Assembly (NCBI GenBank): GCA_025934695.1
Contig: JAICWS010000004.1
Span: forward strand, 62,001 to 126,000
Origin: Alphaproteobacteria bacterium
GTDB taxonomy: Bacteria; Pseudomonadota; Alphaproteobacteria; Micavibrionales; UBA2020
Length of the DNA: 64,000 bases
Reading direction: 5' to 3'
Positions within the stretch are counted from its first letter, which is position 1; each line of letters starts with the position of its first letter. Below the pieces are notes generated by a model. That model ran no database searches. It saw only the letters and a list, made by a program, of their open reading frames with translations, and was not told the DNA's origin. Made by a program: the position numbers and the translations under genes. This document shows positions 8,891 through 18,613 of the stretch, in pieces.

Positions 8891-9535
8891 TCAGTTCCTG
8901 AAAGGCAGGCTGAATATCTTCGCCGCGCCGAGCACATGGATGCGCGGCGACTGAAATAGTTTTCTGATGGCCGGGTCGCTGACCGCGAGGCCGCCGGTGT
9001 AGGCGCCGAAGGCGGGAAGGATGAACTTGCGCCCGTCCTCGATAAAGCACGGGCGTTCGAACTGGCCGCCCTTGTGCGTGATCTGCGCCTTGGGATGAAA
9101 GTGGCCGCTCATTTCATTCTCCGCGCCGGGCGCGGCTTCATGCCGGAAGGTGATGCCCGCATGTTCGAAGATGTCAAAGGCCGTAAAGCCGGGCGGCACG
9201 AATTCTCCGTCGTGATTGCCCTTGATCCAGATGGGATCGAAGCGGCGCAGCGCATCGAAAAGTTCGCGCGCGGGCGGGTCGAGGCGCGAGAAGCCTTCTT
9301 CGTCATGAAAGCAGTCGCCGAGGACAATGACCTGCCTGACACGCTGTTCATGGAAGATTTTGAGCATTTTCACCAGCGTGGCATGACTGTCATAGGGCGG
9401 CAGGAAGTAACCGCGGCCGGCGAAGTGCGAGCCTTTTTCAAGGTGCAGGTCGGAGACGATGGCAATGCCGCCCGGCAGGAAAGCCATGCCGGAATGATGC
9501 AGGATGATATCCTGGCCCCCGAATTTGATCTTCAT
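8891..9535 (-). CDS. pdeM: Ligase-associated DNA-damage-response phosphoesterase PdeM
   Basis: 214 aa from the ATG at 9535, which forms an ATGA overlap with the helicase stop; the longer start at 9550 is less likely. Calcineurin-like metallophosphoesterase motifs are visible: SDLHLEKG near the N-terminus, GDCFHDEEG, GNHDGE and GHFHPK. This small MPE is the conserved partner of the Lhr-type helicase, MBL exonuclease and ATP-dependent ligase in many bacteria; the mycobacterial/pseudomonad MPE has Mn-dependent phosphodiesterase activity (family knowledge). A role in end processing before ligation is inferred. Confidence 0.92.
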   Translation of the reverse strand: MKIKFGGQDIILHHSGMAFLPGGIAIVSDLHLEKGSHFAGRGYFLPPYDSHATLVKMLKIFHEQRVRQVIVLGDCFHDEEGFSRLDPPARELFDALRRFDPIWIKGNHDGEFVPPGFTAFDIFEHAGITFRHEAAPGAENEMSGHFHPKAQITHKGGQFERPCFIEDGRKFILPAFGAYTGGLAVSDPAIRKLFQSPRIHVLGAAKIFSLPFRN

Positions 9536-12006
9536 GTGGCGGTCCCGCAACCGGCTTCCTCGAGCAACTGCTGCTGCAGGTCTTCGAGGTAATATTCGCC
9601 GGCCTCGCGGCGCGACACGCTTTCGCGCGCGATCTCGAGGATCATCGGTACGGCAAGCGGCGAGACGCTGTCGAGTTCGCGCACCTGGATTTTTCCCTGC
9701 ATGTCAATCAGCATGTCTGACAGGCGCCCGGTGTCGATCAGCCCGCTCGTCGCGTCCTGCCGTGCGGCGCGGAGCAGGATATGCCCGCGTTCGTATTTGT
9801 ACAGCACGTCATAGATCAGGTCGGAGCTGAAAGTCATCTGGCGGCCGGTCTTCTTCTGGCCCGGATGGCGGCGCTCGACAAGGCCCGCCACGACCGCGAC
9901 CTCGCGGAACGTGCGCTTGAGCAGCGGCGTATCTTCCAGCCAATCGTTCAGTTCTTCGCCCAGCAGATCGACGCAGAGCAGGCCTTCGATATGGGTGGGC
10001 TTTTTCAGCGACCAGATGGCAATGGCATAATCCGTCGCCACGAAGCCGAGCGGACGTTCGCCGCGCCGTTTCATGCGCCGCATCAGCAGGAAACCCAGCG
10101 TCTGGTGCGCGCTGCGTCCCGCGAAGGGGTAAATGATCGTGTAATATTTCCCGCTGCGCGGAAAGATTTCGACGGCGAGGCGGTCTTTTGAGGGAAGGAT
10201 CGAGCGCTTGGCCTGCAGCGACAGCCAGTTGCCCACATTCTCCGGCAGATTTTTCCATTCCTTCGGTTTCTCCAGAAGCTCGCGCACGCGCAGCGAGAGG
10301 TGCGTCGTCAGGGGCAGTTTGCCGCCGTCGTAACTGGGGATTTTCGGCGCGTCCGCCTTGGTGCGCCGGACCATTACTGTGGCGTCGCGCAGGGCCAGGA
10401 ACTCCATGACTTCGCCCGCGAACAGGAAAGTATCGCCGGGCGACAGGTGATTGATGAAATATTCCTCGATGACGCCGAGGTATTGGCGGCCGCGCTTCAC
10501 CTTCAGCATCGGCGCCTCGACAATGGTGCCGATATTCATGCGGTACTGGCGCGACAGTCGCGGATGGGCCAGCTTGTAGGAACCATCGGCGTCAATGACG
10601 AGGCGCTTGAACCGTTCGTAAGCTTTCAGCACATATCCGCCGTCGATAACGAATTGCAGGGTTTCGTCGAACTGCTTGCGCTCGAGATCGCGATACGGCC
10701 ACGCGCGGCGCACCTCGTCATACAGCGCGTCGGCTTTGAACGGGCCACTGCAGGCCGTGCCGAAAATATGCTGGGCCAACACGTCGAAGCCGCCTTTGCG
10801 CGAATCCGTGCCATCCAGTTCCTTATGGGCGATGGCGTCGAGAGCGGCCTGGCATTCGATGCATTCAAAACGGTTGGTTGGGACGAGCAGAGCGCGGCTG
10901 GGCTCGTTCAGCCGGTGGTTGGAGCGGCCGATGCGCTGCAGCAGGCGGCTGACGCCTTTAGGCGCGCCGATCTGCACCACGAGGTCCACTTCCGCCCAGT
11001 CGAGGCCAAGATCCAAAGAAGACGTGGCGACGACGCAATCCAGCAGTCCCTTCGCCATATGCTCTTCAACCCGGCGGCGCAGTTCGGGCTCCAGCGAGCC
11101 ATGGTGGAGGCCGATTTTGAGGTCTTTTTCGTTGAGCTTCCAGAGCTGCTGGAAAATCAGTTCCGCCTGTGCGCGCGTATTGACGAAGACGATGCTCATG
11201 CGGCTCTTCGCGATCTCGGCGTAAACTTCCTCCATCGCGTAGATCGCCATATGGCCTGACCAGGGAATGCGCTTGGCCGATTGCAGGATGCGGATATTGG
11301 GCTGGGTGCGGGCGGGCGCCTGGATGATGGCGCCCTCGGATCCGCACAGCCAGTCGCGCGCCAGTTCAGGATCGGGAATGGTCGCGGAGAGGCCGATAAA
11401 CTGCGCCTGCGGCGCGAGCGCCTTCAGCCGCGCGATTGCGAGCGATAGCAAATCACCGCGCTTCGATGACATTAGCGCATGGAGTTCGTCCACGATCACA
11501 AAGCGCAGGCTTTTGAAGTACTCGGCGGCATTATCATAGGAAATCAGCAGCGACAGGGACTCCGGCGTCGTCATCAGCATATCCGGCGGCTTACGCTTCT
11601 GCCGCGCGCGCTTGGAAGAAGGAGTATCACCGGTGCGCGTCTCATAGGTTATCGGCAGGCCCTGCTCCTCGATCGGCTTGCCGATATTGCGGTGCACGTC
11701 GACGGTGAGCGCCTTCAAGGGCGAAATGTAAAGCGTGTGCAGCCCGCTGCGCTCGTTCACCGACAAAAGCGCGCCGAAGGCCGGCAGGAAGCCCGCCAAA
11801 GTCTTGCCCGCGCCCGTGGGCGCACAGAGCAGGACGTTCTTCCCGGCCTGCGCGGCCTCGAAGACTTCGAGCTGGTGCGGAAACCATTGCCAGCCCTTGT
11901 CGGCCATCCATTGGGAGAGCGGCAAATCGATGGATTTGCGCTTACTCCTGCCCTTGATTTTCAAAGGCATAGACGCCATTTCTGTAATATGGATATTCTC
12001 AGACAT
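9532..12006 (-). CDS. Ligase-associated DEXH-box (Lhr-type) DNA helicase
   Basis: 824 aa from ATG 12006 (alternatives at 11979 and 11970 remove a short overlap with the divergent exonuclease gene). Walker A APTGAGKTLAGFLPAF, DELHALM (DEXH), SATIPD (motif III) and RLLQRIGRSNHR (motif VI) define an Lhr-like SF2 helicase with a long C-terminal domain. The open frame continues far upstream to 13038 but that part is antisense to the exonuclease gene and is rejected. It is the 3'-to-5' translocase of the ligase-associated repair set and is coupled to pdeM by ATGA. Confidence 0.92.
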   Translation of the reverse strand: MSENIHITEMASMPLKIKGRSKRKSIDLPLSQWMADKGWQWFPHQLEVFEAAQAGKNVLLCAPTGAGKTLAGFLPAFGALLSVNERSGLHTLYISPLKALTVDVHRNIGKPIEEQGLPITYETRTGDTPSSKRARQKRKPPDMLMTTPESLSLLISYDNAAEYFKSLRFVIVDELHALMSSKRGDLLSLAIARLKALAPQAQFIGLSATIPDPELARDWLCGSEGAIIQAPARTQPNIRILQSAKRIPWSGHMAIYAMEEVYAEIAKSRMSIVFVNTRAQAELIFQQLWKLNEKDLKIGLHHGSLEPELRRRVEEHMAKGLLDCVVATSSLDLGLDWAEVDLVVQIGAPKGVSRLLQRIGRSNHRLNEPSRALLVPTNRFECIECQAALDAIAHKELDGTDSRKGGFDVLAQHIFGTACSGPFKADALYDEVRRAWPYRDLERKQFDETLQFVIDGGYVLKAYERFKRLVIDADGSYKLAHPRLSRQYRMNIGTIVEAPMLKVKRGRQYLGVIEEYFINHLSPGDTFLFAGEVMEFLALRDATVMVRRTKADAPKIPSYDGGKLPLTTHLSLRVRELLEKPKEWKNLPENVGNWLSLQAKRSILPSKDRLAVEIFPRSGKYYTIIYPFAGRSAHQTLGFLLMRRMKRRGERPLGFVATDYAIAIWSLKKPTHIEGLLCVDLLGEELNDWLEDTPLLKRTFREVAVVAGLVERRHPGQKKTGRQMTFSSDLIYDVLYKYERGHILLRAARQDATSGLIDTGRLSDMLIDMQGKIQVRELDSVSPLAVPMILEIARESVSRREAGEYYLEDLQQQLLEEAGCGTAT

Positions 12007-12981
12007 GACCTTTATATAGGTCCCGCTGGCGCCTATATCGACCCGCATTTCCCGGTGGAAAAAGCGCTTATCACGCATGCCCATGGCGACCATGCCATCC
12101 GGGGGCATAAGCACGTATTGGCGACGCAGGACACCATCGGTATCATGAAGCAACGCTATGGCGAGGACGCTGCGAAAAGCTGGCAGCCGGTGGCTTATGG
12201 CGAGAAAACAAAGCTCGGTTCGCTGACCGTTTCCTTCCATCCCGCAGGGCACATTCTGGGCAGTGCGCAGATCCTTCTCGAATCCCCAAAACAGCGCATC
12301 GTCGTCTCGGGAGACTACAAGCGCGGGTTTGATGCCGGCATCGCGGCTTTTGAGCCCGTGCCGTGCGACATTTTCGTGACGGAGGCGACCTTCGGCCTGC
12401 CGGTGTTCCAGCACCCGGACCCGCTGGCGGAAGCGCAGAAGCTTGCCCATTCGTTGGCGAAGTTTCAGCAGCAAAGCCACCTGATCGCGGTTTACGCGCT
12501 CGGCAAGGCGCAGCGGCTGATTTCGCTCTTGCGCGCCGCGGGCTATGACGCGCCCATCTATCTCCACGGCGCGATGGTCGGCATGTGCAATTATTACCAG
12601 CAGCGGGGCGTCGAGCTGGGAGACTTGCGCCGGCCGGTCGACGCATCGAAAGAGGAACTCAAGGGCGCGCTGGTCCTGGCGCCGCCATCGGCGCTGAAAG
12701 AAGTCTGGTCGCGGCGGTTTTCCGACCCGATCACGGGCATGGCCTCGGGATGGATGACCGTCAAGCAGCGCGTGCGCCAGCGCGGGATCGAGCTGCCGCT
12801 GGTCATTTCCGACCATGCCGACTGGAACGAGCTGACGCAGACGATCCGCGACACGGACGCTGCGGAAGTATGGGTGACGCATGGACGGGAAGACGCTCTG
12901 GTGCATTGGTGCCGCAAGAGCGGCCTTGCCGCCAAGCCCCTGCGCCTGCAGGGTCGAGACGAAGAGGAGGAGGCGGCTTAA
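11989..12981 (+). CDS. Ligase-associated MBL-fold/beta-CASP DNA exonuclease
   Basis: 330 aa from ATG 11989. The metallo-beta-lactamase motif THAHGDHA (about residues 29-36), SFHPAGHILGSAQ and VVSGDYKRG are present, followed by a beta-CASP region with VISDHADWNEL near the C-terminus, as in SNM1/Pso2-type and CPSF-type nucleases. It is divergent from the helicase, with the two 5' ends overlapping by 18 bp if the helicase starts at 12006. The ligase gene follows after 4 bp, so the exonuclease and ligase are co-transcribed. Confidence 0.91.
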   Translation: MDILRHDLYIGPAGAYIDPHFPVEKALITHAHGDHAIRGHKHVLATQDTIGIMKQRYGEDAAKSWQPVAYGEKTKLGSLTVSFHPAGHILGSAQILLESPKQRIVVSGDYKRGFDAGIAAFEPVPCDIFVTEATFGLPVFQHPDPLAEAQKLAHSLAKFQQQSHLIAVYALGKAQRLISLLRAAGYDAPIYLHGAMVGMCNYYQQRGVELGDLRRPVDASKEELKGALVLAPPSALKEVWSRRFSDPITGMASGWMTVKQRVRQRGIELPLVISDHADWNELTQTIRDTDAAEVWVTHGREDALVHWCRKSGLAAKPLRLQGRDEEEEAA

Positions 12982-12985
12982 AGCC

Positions 12986-14557
12986 ATGAAAACTTTTGCC
13001 CTGTTCCTCGAAAAGCTTTTGCTGACCCCGTCGCGCAACCAGAAAATCGCCTATATGGTACAGTATTTCCGCGAAGCGCCCGACCCGGACCGTGGCTATG
13101 CGCTGGCGGTGCTCACCGGCGGCCTGTCGCTGCAGAACGTCAAGCCAAAGCTGTTGAAGGACATCGTCCTCGAAAAGATAGACGAAGAACTGTTCCAGAT
13201 GTCCTACGATTACGTGGGCGACCTGGCCGAAACCATCGCGCTGATCTGGCCGGACCATGGCGGAAAAGCTCTGCCGACGCTCTCTGGGCTGATCGATGAG
13301 CTGGCGAGCGTCGCGCCGGACAAATTGCCGACTATCATCGCGGGCCATTTGTCGGGCGCGACCGCAACCGAGCGCTGGGCGATCATCAAGCTCGCGACCG
13401 GAAACTTAAGGATCGGCGTTTCGGCGCGGCTGGCCAAGACGGCGCTGGCCGAATTCGGCGGCAAGACGCTGGACGAGATCGAGCATCTGTGGCACGGCAT
13501 GGAATGCCCCTATCTCGATCTTTTCGCCTGGCTCGATGGGCGCGCGGAAGCGCCGCAGGTCCACCGCCACCGCATGTTCCATCCGCTGATGCTGGCCCAT
13601 GCGCTGGATGAGGAGAAGGACCTGGGCGGCATGAACCCGGCCGACTGGCAGGCCGAATGGAAGTGGGACGGCATCCGCGTCCAGCTGGGCCTGGGCGAGG
13701 GTGAAAAGGCAATGTATTCCCGCACCGGCGACAATATCGCGCATAGTTTCCCCGATCTCATGAAAACCTTGAACGGCCGTGCGGTGCTGGACGGCGAGCT
13801 ACTGGCGGGCCGCGGCTTCGAGCCCATGTCCTTCAACGCGCTGCAGCAGCGCCTGAACCGCAAGAAGCCGGGCCAGCAGATGCAGCGCGATTATCCGGTC
13901 TTTGTGCGTCTCTATGACATGCTGTTCGACGGCGACGAGGATATCCGCGGTCTTCCGCTGCATGAGCGGCGCGTAAGGCTAGAAAGATGGCTCGCTGCCA
14001 ATCCCAATCCACAGATGGATATTTCGTCCATCCTGTCGTTCCATAGCTGGCAGGAGCTGGCGGAAATCCGCGTTCGCGGCGCGGAGGAGCAGGGGCACGA
14101 GGGCCTGATGCTCAAGCGCAGAGACAGTGTCTACAAGCAAGGCCGGCCCAAAGGCCTCTGGTTCAAGTGGAAACGCGACGCCTTACTCATCGACGCCATC
14201 CTGATGTACGCGCAGCGCGGCCATGGCAAGCGCTCATCCTACTATTCCGACTATACTTTCGGCGTGTGGAAGGGGAATGATATCGTTCCGGTCGGAAAAG
14301 CCTATTTCGGCTTCACCGACGAAGAGCTGCGCGAGCTGGACCGCTGGGTGCGCAACCACACCGTCGAGCGCTTCGGGCCGGTGCGAGAAGTGGAAAAGCA
14401 GCTGGTGTTCGAAGTCGCTTTCGATTCCGTACAGCCCTCGACCCGTCACAAGGCCGGCCTCGCCTTACGCTTTCCGCGCATCAACCGCATCCGCTGGGAC
14501 AAGCCGGCGCAGCAGGCGGATACGCTGGAGAATGTGGGAAAGTTCGTCAGGCAGTAG
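12986..14557 (+). CDS. ATP-dependent DNA ligase (LigB/LigC-type repair ligase)
   Basis: 523 aa from ATG 12986, preceded by GGAGGAGG inside the end of the exonuclease gene; the longer frame from 12881 overlaps that gene. The nucleotidyl-transferase lysine lies in EWKWDGIRVQ, with motifs YSRTGDNIA, LDGELL, EGLMLKRRDS and WFKWKRD following in order, then an OB domain. It seals nicks in the four-protein repair set. The 3' end overlaps the convergent histidine kinase gene by 11 bp. Confidence 0.94.
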   Translation: MKTFALFLEKLLLTPSRNQKIAYMVQYFREAPDPDRGYALAVLTGGLSLQNVKPKLLKDIVLEKIDEELFQMSYDYVGDLAETIALIWPDHGGKALPTLSGLIDELASVAPDKLPTIIAGHLSGATATERWAIIKLATGNLRIGVSARLAKTALAEFGGKTLDEIEHLWHGMECPYLDLFAWLDGRAEAPQVHRHRMFHPLMLAHALDEEKDLGGMNPADWQAEWKWDGIRVQLGLGEGEKAMYSRTGDNIAHSFPDLMKTLNGRAVLDGELLAGRGFEPMSFNALQQRLNRKKPGQQMQRDYPVFVRLYDMLFDGDEDIRGLPLHERRVRLERWLAANPNPQMDISSILSFHSWQELAEIRVRGAEEQGHEGLMLKRRDSVYKQGRPKGLWFKWKRDALLIDAILMYAQRGHGKRSSYYSDYTFGVWKGNDIVPVGKAYFGFTDEELRELDRWVRNHTVERFGPVREVEKQLVFEVAFDSVQPSTRHKAGLALRFPRINRIRWDKPAQQADTLENVGKFVRQ

Positions 14558-16130
14558 TACCGGCCGCCTTCAGCGTGATCCTGAACTGCGCACCGGATTT
14601 GGCGGCGATGCATTCGATGTCGCCGCCGTGCGCTTTCAGTAGCGAGCGCGTAATGACAAGGCCGAGGCCGGTGCCGCCGGTGTCGCGCCGGGTGGTGAAG
14701 AAGGGCGTGAAGACCTTGGCGATATTGCCTTCGGTGATGCCTTCGCCGTCGTCCGTCACGTCGATTTCGATGTGGCCTGCCTTGGGAAAGGCGGCGATAG
14801 CGACGTGTTTCGCGCCGTGCTGGAGGCTGTTGTCGACCAGGTTGGACAGCACGTTTTCCAGCGCGTCGGCGCCGATGGCGGCGGTGGCAATCCCGCCGGT
14901 ATAATCGATGGAGACGCGCTGCGCATAGCGCCGGCGCAGTTCCTGCGCCACCGCCGCAACATCCGCCGTCTCGTTCCCCGCCTGCAACATGTCGGCGCGC
15001 GCCAGTTCCAGCAGGCGCGTCACGAGCGCCCGCATGCGGTCGGTGTCCTTGGTGATGTTTTCCATGAACCGCGCGCGCTGCTCGGGCGCCATGTCGTTGG
15101 CGTGGTCATGCATGAGTTCGATGGCGCCCTGGATGGCGGTGAGCGGCGTCTTGAACTCATGCGCCAGATGCATGGCGAAGCTGCGGATATATTCCGAGCG
15201 CGACTGGATCGTCGTCGACATGCGCTCGAAACTGTCGTTGAGCGAGGCGATTTCCTCGATGGGCGAGGAGGACAGCCGATGCGGCGTCCAGTCGCCCAGC
15301 GCCAGCTGCTGCGCATGACGACGCAGGGCGCCCAAGGGGCGGCCGATCACATAGCTGAGGAATGCCGTGATGGCCGCCGCGAAGATCAGCACGAAAAAGC
15401 CTGCGGAAATGACGCTGTCCTTTTCCTCGTACATCGCCTTCAGCACGTTACGCGGCGAGCGCGACAGGTGGACGGCGCCGATGACGCGGTCCTTCTCGAC
15501 GATGGGAATGGCCACGAAGACCCTGATGACGGTGCCGCGGCTGATCGAGGCAAGCGCCGGACGCGGCTCATCGGAAATGCGCTGGCGGATGACGCTCACG
15601 TATCTGCCCGTCAATACCGTCGAGACTTCCTCGACGTTCGCGAGCGACAGTCCCACCTCGCTCGTCCCGGCGACGACCACGCCATTGGGATCGAGCACGC
15701 GCATGCTGGCGAGCGTGCTGATCTTCGCCTCCTGCAGCACGGGCTGAATTTTCTTGCCCAGTTCCAGCGCAATCGGATCGGCAGGTTTGGGGGGCGTCAC
15801 CGGATCGGGCCGCGGCGGATAGAAATCGGCCGTGCGGAGGTCCAGCTGCGGCGGGAAGGGACGATACCTGCCGTCGCCCGGCGTTTCGGGCGCGGTCAGC
15901 GGGTCGCCGTAATCTTTTGGCGCGTTCAGCCGCCGGAAGTCATGCTTGTACATCGAGGAAATGAAAACTCCTTGGGCGATCAGCTCGCTCTCCGTCTGGC
16001 GCACGAGCTCGCTTTCATAGATGCGAAAGAAATACATACCGCTGACGGGCAGCAGCATCACGACAAGGAAGACGGCCGCGAAGACGTTATGCAGGCGAAA
16101 GACGAAGGGCGATTTCCGGGCTACAGGCAT
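14547..16130 (-). CDS. Membrane sensor histidine kinase (CreC/ChvG-like)
   Basis: 527 aa: a transmembrane helix at about 14-33, a periplasmic sensor region to about 240, a second helix at about 241-262, HAMP, then the H-box AMHLAHEFKTPLTA with H324, an N-box ENVLSNLVDNSLQHG, DDGEGI and GGTGLGLVI. It should autophosphorylate and pass phosphate to the response regulator encoded directly upstream, whose stop overlaps this start by 10 bp. The periplasmic region carries a proline-rich stretch near residues 85-120. The signal sensed is unknown. Confidence 0.92.
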   Translation of the reverse strand: MPVARKSPFVFRLHNVFAAVFLVVMLLPVSGMYFFRIYESELVRQTESELIAQGVFISSMYKHDFRRLNAPKDYGDPLTAPETPGDGRYRPFPPQLDLRTADFYPPRPDPVTPPKPADPIALELGKKIQPVLQEAKISTLASMRVLDPNGVVVAGTSEVGLSLANVEEVSTVLTGRYVSVIRQRISDEPRPALASISRGTVIRVFVAIPIVEKDRVIGAVHLSRSPRNVLKAMYEEKDSVISAGFFVLIFAAAITAFLSYVIGRPLGALRRHAQQLALGDWTPHRLSSSPIEEIASLNDSFERMSTTIQSRSEYIRSFAMHLAHEFKTPLTAIQGAIELMHDHANDMAPEQRARFMENITKDTDRMRALVTRLLELARADMLQAGNETADVAAVAQELRRRYAQRVSIDYTGGIATAAIGADALENVLSNLVDNSLQHGAKHVAIAAFPKAGHIEIDVTDDGEGITEGNIAKVFTPFFTTRRDTGGTGLGLVITRSLLKAHGGDIECIAAKSGAQFRITLKAAGTTA

Positions 16131-16807
16131 GATCCCAGCTTGTATCCGATGCCATGGTTGGTGGCAATCACGTCGTTGGCACCGCAGGAGGCGAACTTGC
16201 TGCGGATGCGGCGGATATGGCTGTCGATGGTGCGGTCGCTGACGGTGATGTTCACGTCATAGGCCTGGTCCATCAGCTCATCGCGGGTGAAGACCTTGTT
16301 CGGGTGGCGGAACAGGGCCAGCAGCAGCATGAACTCGGTCGCGGTCAGCGGCACCGTCTTTCCCGCGCAGGAAGCGGTATAGCTGACCGTGTCGATGCTG
16401 ACGTTGCCGTGGGCGAGCACCGGCTGTTTCGCGGGCGCGGCGCCGCCGGTGCGGCGCTTGAGGATCGCGTTGATACGGGCGATCAGCTCGCGCGGGCTGA
16501 AAGGCTTGGTCACATAATCGTCACCGCCGAGCTCGAGGCCGACGATGCGGTCGATTTCTTCATCTCTCGACGACAAGAACAGGATCGGCACGTCGCTGGT
16601 CTTGCGCAGGCGGCGGCAGACTTCGAGCCCATCGAGTTCGGGCATCGAGATGTCGAGGACGATAAGATCGGGCGATTGCGCCGCGCGCTCGAGAGCCTGG
16701 GCGCCGTCCGCGGCCGCGACGCCCTGCATGCCCGCCTTTTCCAGCGCAAACATCACGACTTCGCGGATATGCGGATCGTCATCGACGACGAGAATGCGTT
16801 TTGTCAT
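16121..16807 (-). CDS. OmpR/PhoB-family response regulator
   Basis: 228 aa from ATG 16807 (MTKRILVVDDDPHIREVV). The receiver has acidic D9-D11, phospho-acceptor D52 in LIVLDISMP and K103-type KPFSPREL, followed by a winged-helix domain with DRTIDSHIRRIRSKF. Longer in-frame starts to 16870 would overlap the DUF4173 gene and lack the receiver fold. It pairs with the kinase encoded next. The DUF4173 membrane protein gene lies 59 bp upstream on the same strand and may be part of the same regulon. Confidence 0.94.
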   Translation of the reverse strand: MTKRILVVDDDPHIREVVMFALEKAGMQGVAAADGAQALERAAQSPDLIVLDISMPELDGLEVCRRLRKTSDVPILFLSSRDEEIDRIVGLELGGDDYVTKPFSPRELIARINAILKRRTGGAAPAKQPVLAHGNVSIDTVSYTASCAGKTVPLTATEFMLLLALFRHPNKVFTRDELMDQAYDVNITVSDRTIDSHIRRIRSKFASCGANDVIATNHGIGYKLGSCL

Positions 16808-16866
16808 ATACTGCCGTTTTCCCAAGTTCTCCCCCATATTCGGTGAGATTCGGATGCGGGTCAACG

Positions 16867-18357
16867 TCATGGCCAGCCGCTTCCGGTCCTGCGGGTCTGG
16901 ATATCCTCAAGCCGCGCCTGGCTGCGCATCGTCCAGGCACGCCAGTCGCTGCGCAGAATAAGGGCGAGGCTGGTTTCTTCCGCGTCGGCCAAGTCTTCCG
17001 CCTGCAGCGCTTTCGCCGGGTTGAAGCGCGCATGGTCCTGGAACCAGCGCAGGGCCGGAATGGCCTCGGGCCCGAGCTCGCGCATATAGTCGAGATCGAG
17101 ATCCGTGCCGATGCCCGTCACTTCGCGCGCATGGCGCACGTTGTAATCGGCGATGATGCGGTCGAAGTCAACGAAGCAGCAGCCGTAGAGCGTGGCGATC
17201 GCCGCCAGCAGGTTCGTGTTGATCAGCCACATATTTCCCCGCCCTGCGGCGATTTTGATGACGGTGAGCGCGAGGCCGCCAGCGACAAGCCCCATCCAGA
17301 TCATCGCGGAAAGCCGCCAGTAGGTGAGAGAGTAGACTTCGATATAATGAAAGTTCCGGTCGATGGCGGAGGCGACGAGGAAGATATTCTGCGCGATCCA
17401 GAAGTAAACGAGCGCGACCGACAGGCGCGTCTGGTAACGGCGGTCGCCGAAGGTAATCAGAATATAGACGCCGGCCAGCAGCGCCGTGACGATAAGCGGA
17501 TAGGCGCCCGCATGCGCATAGGACGCATAGCTGACGCCCTTGGGCAGTGCCTGCGCGCTCCACAGGAAAGCGATATCGAGCGCATTTTCGCCCGCGAACA
17601 TCGCGTTAAACAAAATCAGCGACAGCGCGATGGAGGCGGGGCTGAACCAGCGGCTCAAATCGCGCGGCGTGCCCGTGCCCGTCTTCGCCGCCGCGGTATG
17701 AAACCGCGGGCGCAGCAGCGCCCAGATAACGACAGCCGCGCAGAGCCAGAAAGCGCCGCGCCAGGGCGATAGTATTTCTTCGATAAAGTCCCAGTCGATC
17801 TCGTCCACGATGCGGGCAATCACGGGATTGGCCTGCGTGAACAAAAGCGCAAAAACGATGGCAAGCGCGACCGGAACCAGCATGTAGCACAGACGCGCCA
17901 GCACGCGAAGATCGGGCAGCTTTTTTTTCCACCGCAGGCGCCGCATCCGGCTGGCGTCCTCTTCCCATTGCATGAGTCCGTGGAACATAAAACGCATGAA
18001 ATCCCTGATCCACGTGCCGGCATCCTGTGCGCCGGCGCGTTTGTGCAGGATCAGCAACGCCACGATGCCTGCCGCGAACAGGGAAAGGGGCAGCAACTGC
18101 GGCGCATTGATCAGCGCGGCGCAGAGCGCGATCAGCATTGCCGTGATAATCTGGCTGGTCATTTGCCGCAGAAGGCCACCGTGAAGGAGAGCGAGGGTGC
18201 CCAAGAGCGCCGCCCCGTAAATCCCCGCCGCCCAGCCCAGCGGATGGTTGTAGAAAAAGACGTCGGCAAGCGCGACCAGGGACGCGCCTGCCGACAGTTT
18301 TACGGGGATCGAACGGAGGAACCGGTACGCGTCAGCCCGCATGGCGCTCGCCTTCAT
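16867..18357 (-). CDS. DUF4173 multi-pass membrane protein
   Basis: 496 aa with about ten to twelve hydrophobic helices. The segment ENALDIAFLWS followed by LPKGVSYASYAHAGAYP is characteristic of the DUF4173 family, which has no established function. The C-terminal ~100 residues are soluble and Asp/Arg-rich. A second start at 18342 (after GGCGAG) is also plausible. It lies between a 52-aa membrane-type gene, which it overlaps, and the two-component genes downstream on the same strand, suggesting an envelope-related unit. Confidence 0.82.
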   Translation of the reverse strand: MKASAMRADAYRFLRSIPVKLSAGASLVALADVFFYNHPLGWAAGIYGAALLGTLALLHGGLLRQMTSQIITAMLIALCAALINAPQLLPLSLFAAGIVALLILHKRAGAQDAGTWIRDFMRFMFHGLMQWEEDASRMRRLRWKKKLPDLRVLARLCYMLVPVALAIVFALLFTQANPVIARIVDEIDWDFIEEILSPWRGAFWLCAAVVIWALLRPRFHTAAAKTGTGTPRDLSRWFSPASIALSLILFNAMFAGENALDIAFLWSAQALPKGVSYASYAHAGAYPLIVTALLAGVYILITFGDRRYQTRLSVALVYFWIAQNIFLVASAIDRNFHYIEVYSLTYWRLSAMIWMGLVAGGLALTVIKIAAGRGNMWLINTNLLAAIATLYGCCFVDFDRIIADYNVRHAREVTGIGTDLDLDYMRELGPEAIPALRWFQDHARFNPAKALQAEDLADAEETSLALILRSDWRAWTMRSQARLEDIQTRRTGSGWP

Positions 18358-18490
18358 GGTTGCAGGAGGCCAGCCAGGCGTTTGCCGCCATGACGTATAG
18401 CAGGGCGTGGAATTTTTTCTGCTGCCGCCAGCGGTAAAGGGCGGTCAGGCCCATGAAAGCGATGAGGGAAAGGTTCACGAGTTTCTGCAT
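18332..18490 (-). CDS. Small hydrophobic/basic protein (52 aa) overlapping DUF4173
   Basis: The gene is too short for a usual ORF cut-off. ATG at 18490 has a strong AGGAGA site 7 bp upstream. The product begins MQKLVNLSLIAFMGLTALY, followed by a basic stretch RWRQQKK, a second weakly hydrophobic segment and a polar C-terminus, so one or two membrane segments are likely. The stop at 18332 lies inside the start of the DUF4173 gene (26-bp overlap), indicating translational coupling. No family was recognised. Confidence 0.6.
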   Translation of the reverse strand: MQKLVNLSLIAFMGLTALYRWRQQKKFHALLYVMAANAWLASCNHEGERHAG

Positions 18491-18613
18491 GGGCGTCTCC
18501 TGGCGTCGAGAATGGCTGGTCGGTATAAGCCCATACTGCCCCTTGAATGTGCAGGGAGAAGGGCAGGCTTATGGCGTTATGAGGGAATGTTTGTGCAGAA
18601 TTCGTGCAGAAAT

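Noticed and set aside
12007..13038. Long N-terminal extension of the helicase reading frame
   Set aside because: It is antisense to the exonuclease gene, and the conserved helicase begins near 12006.
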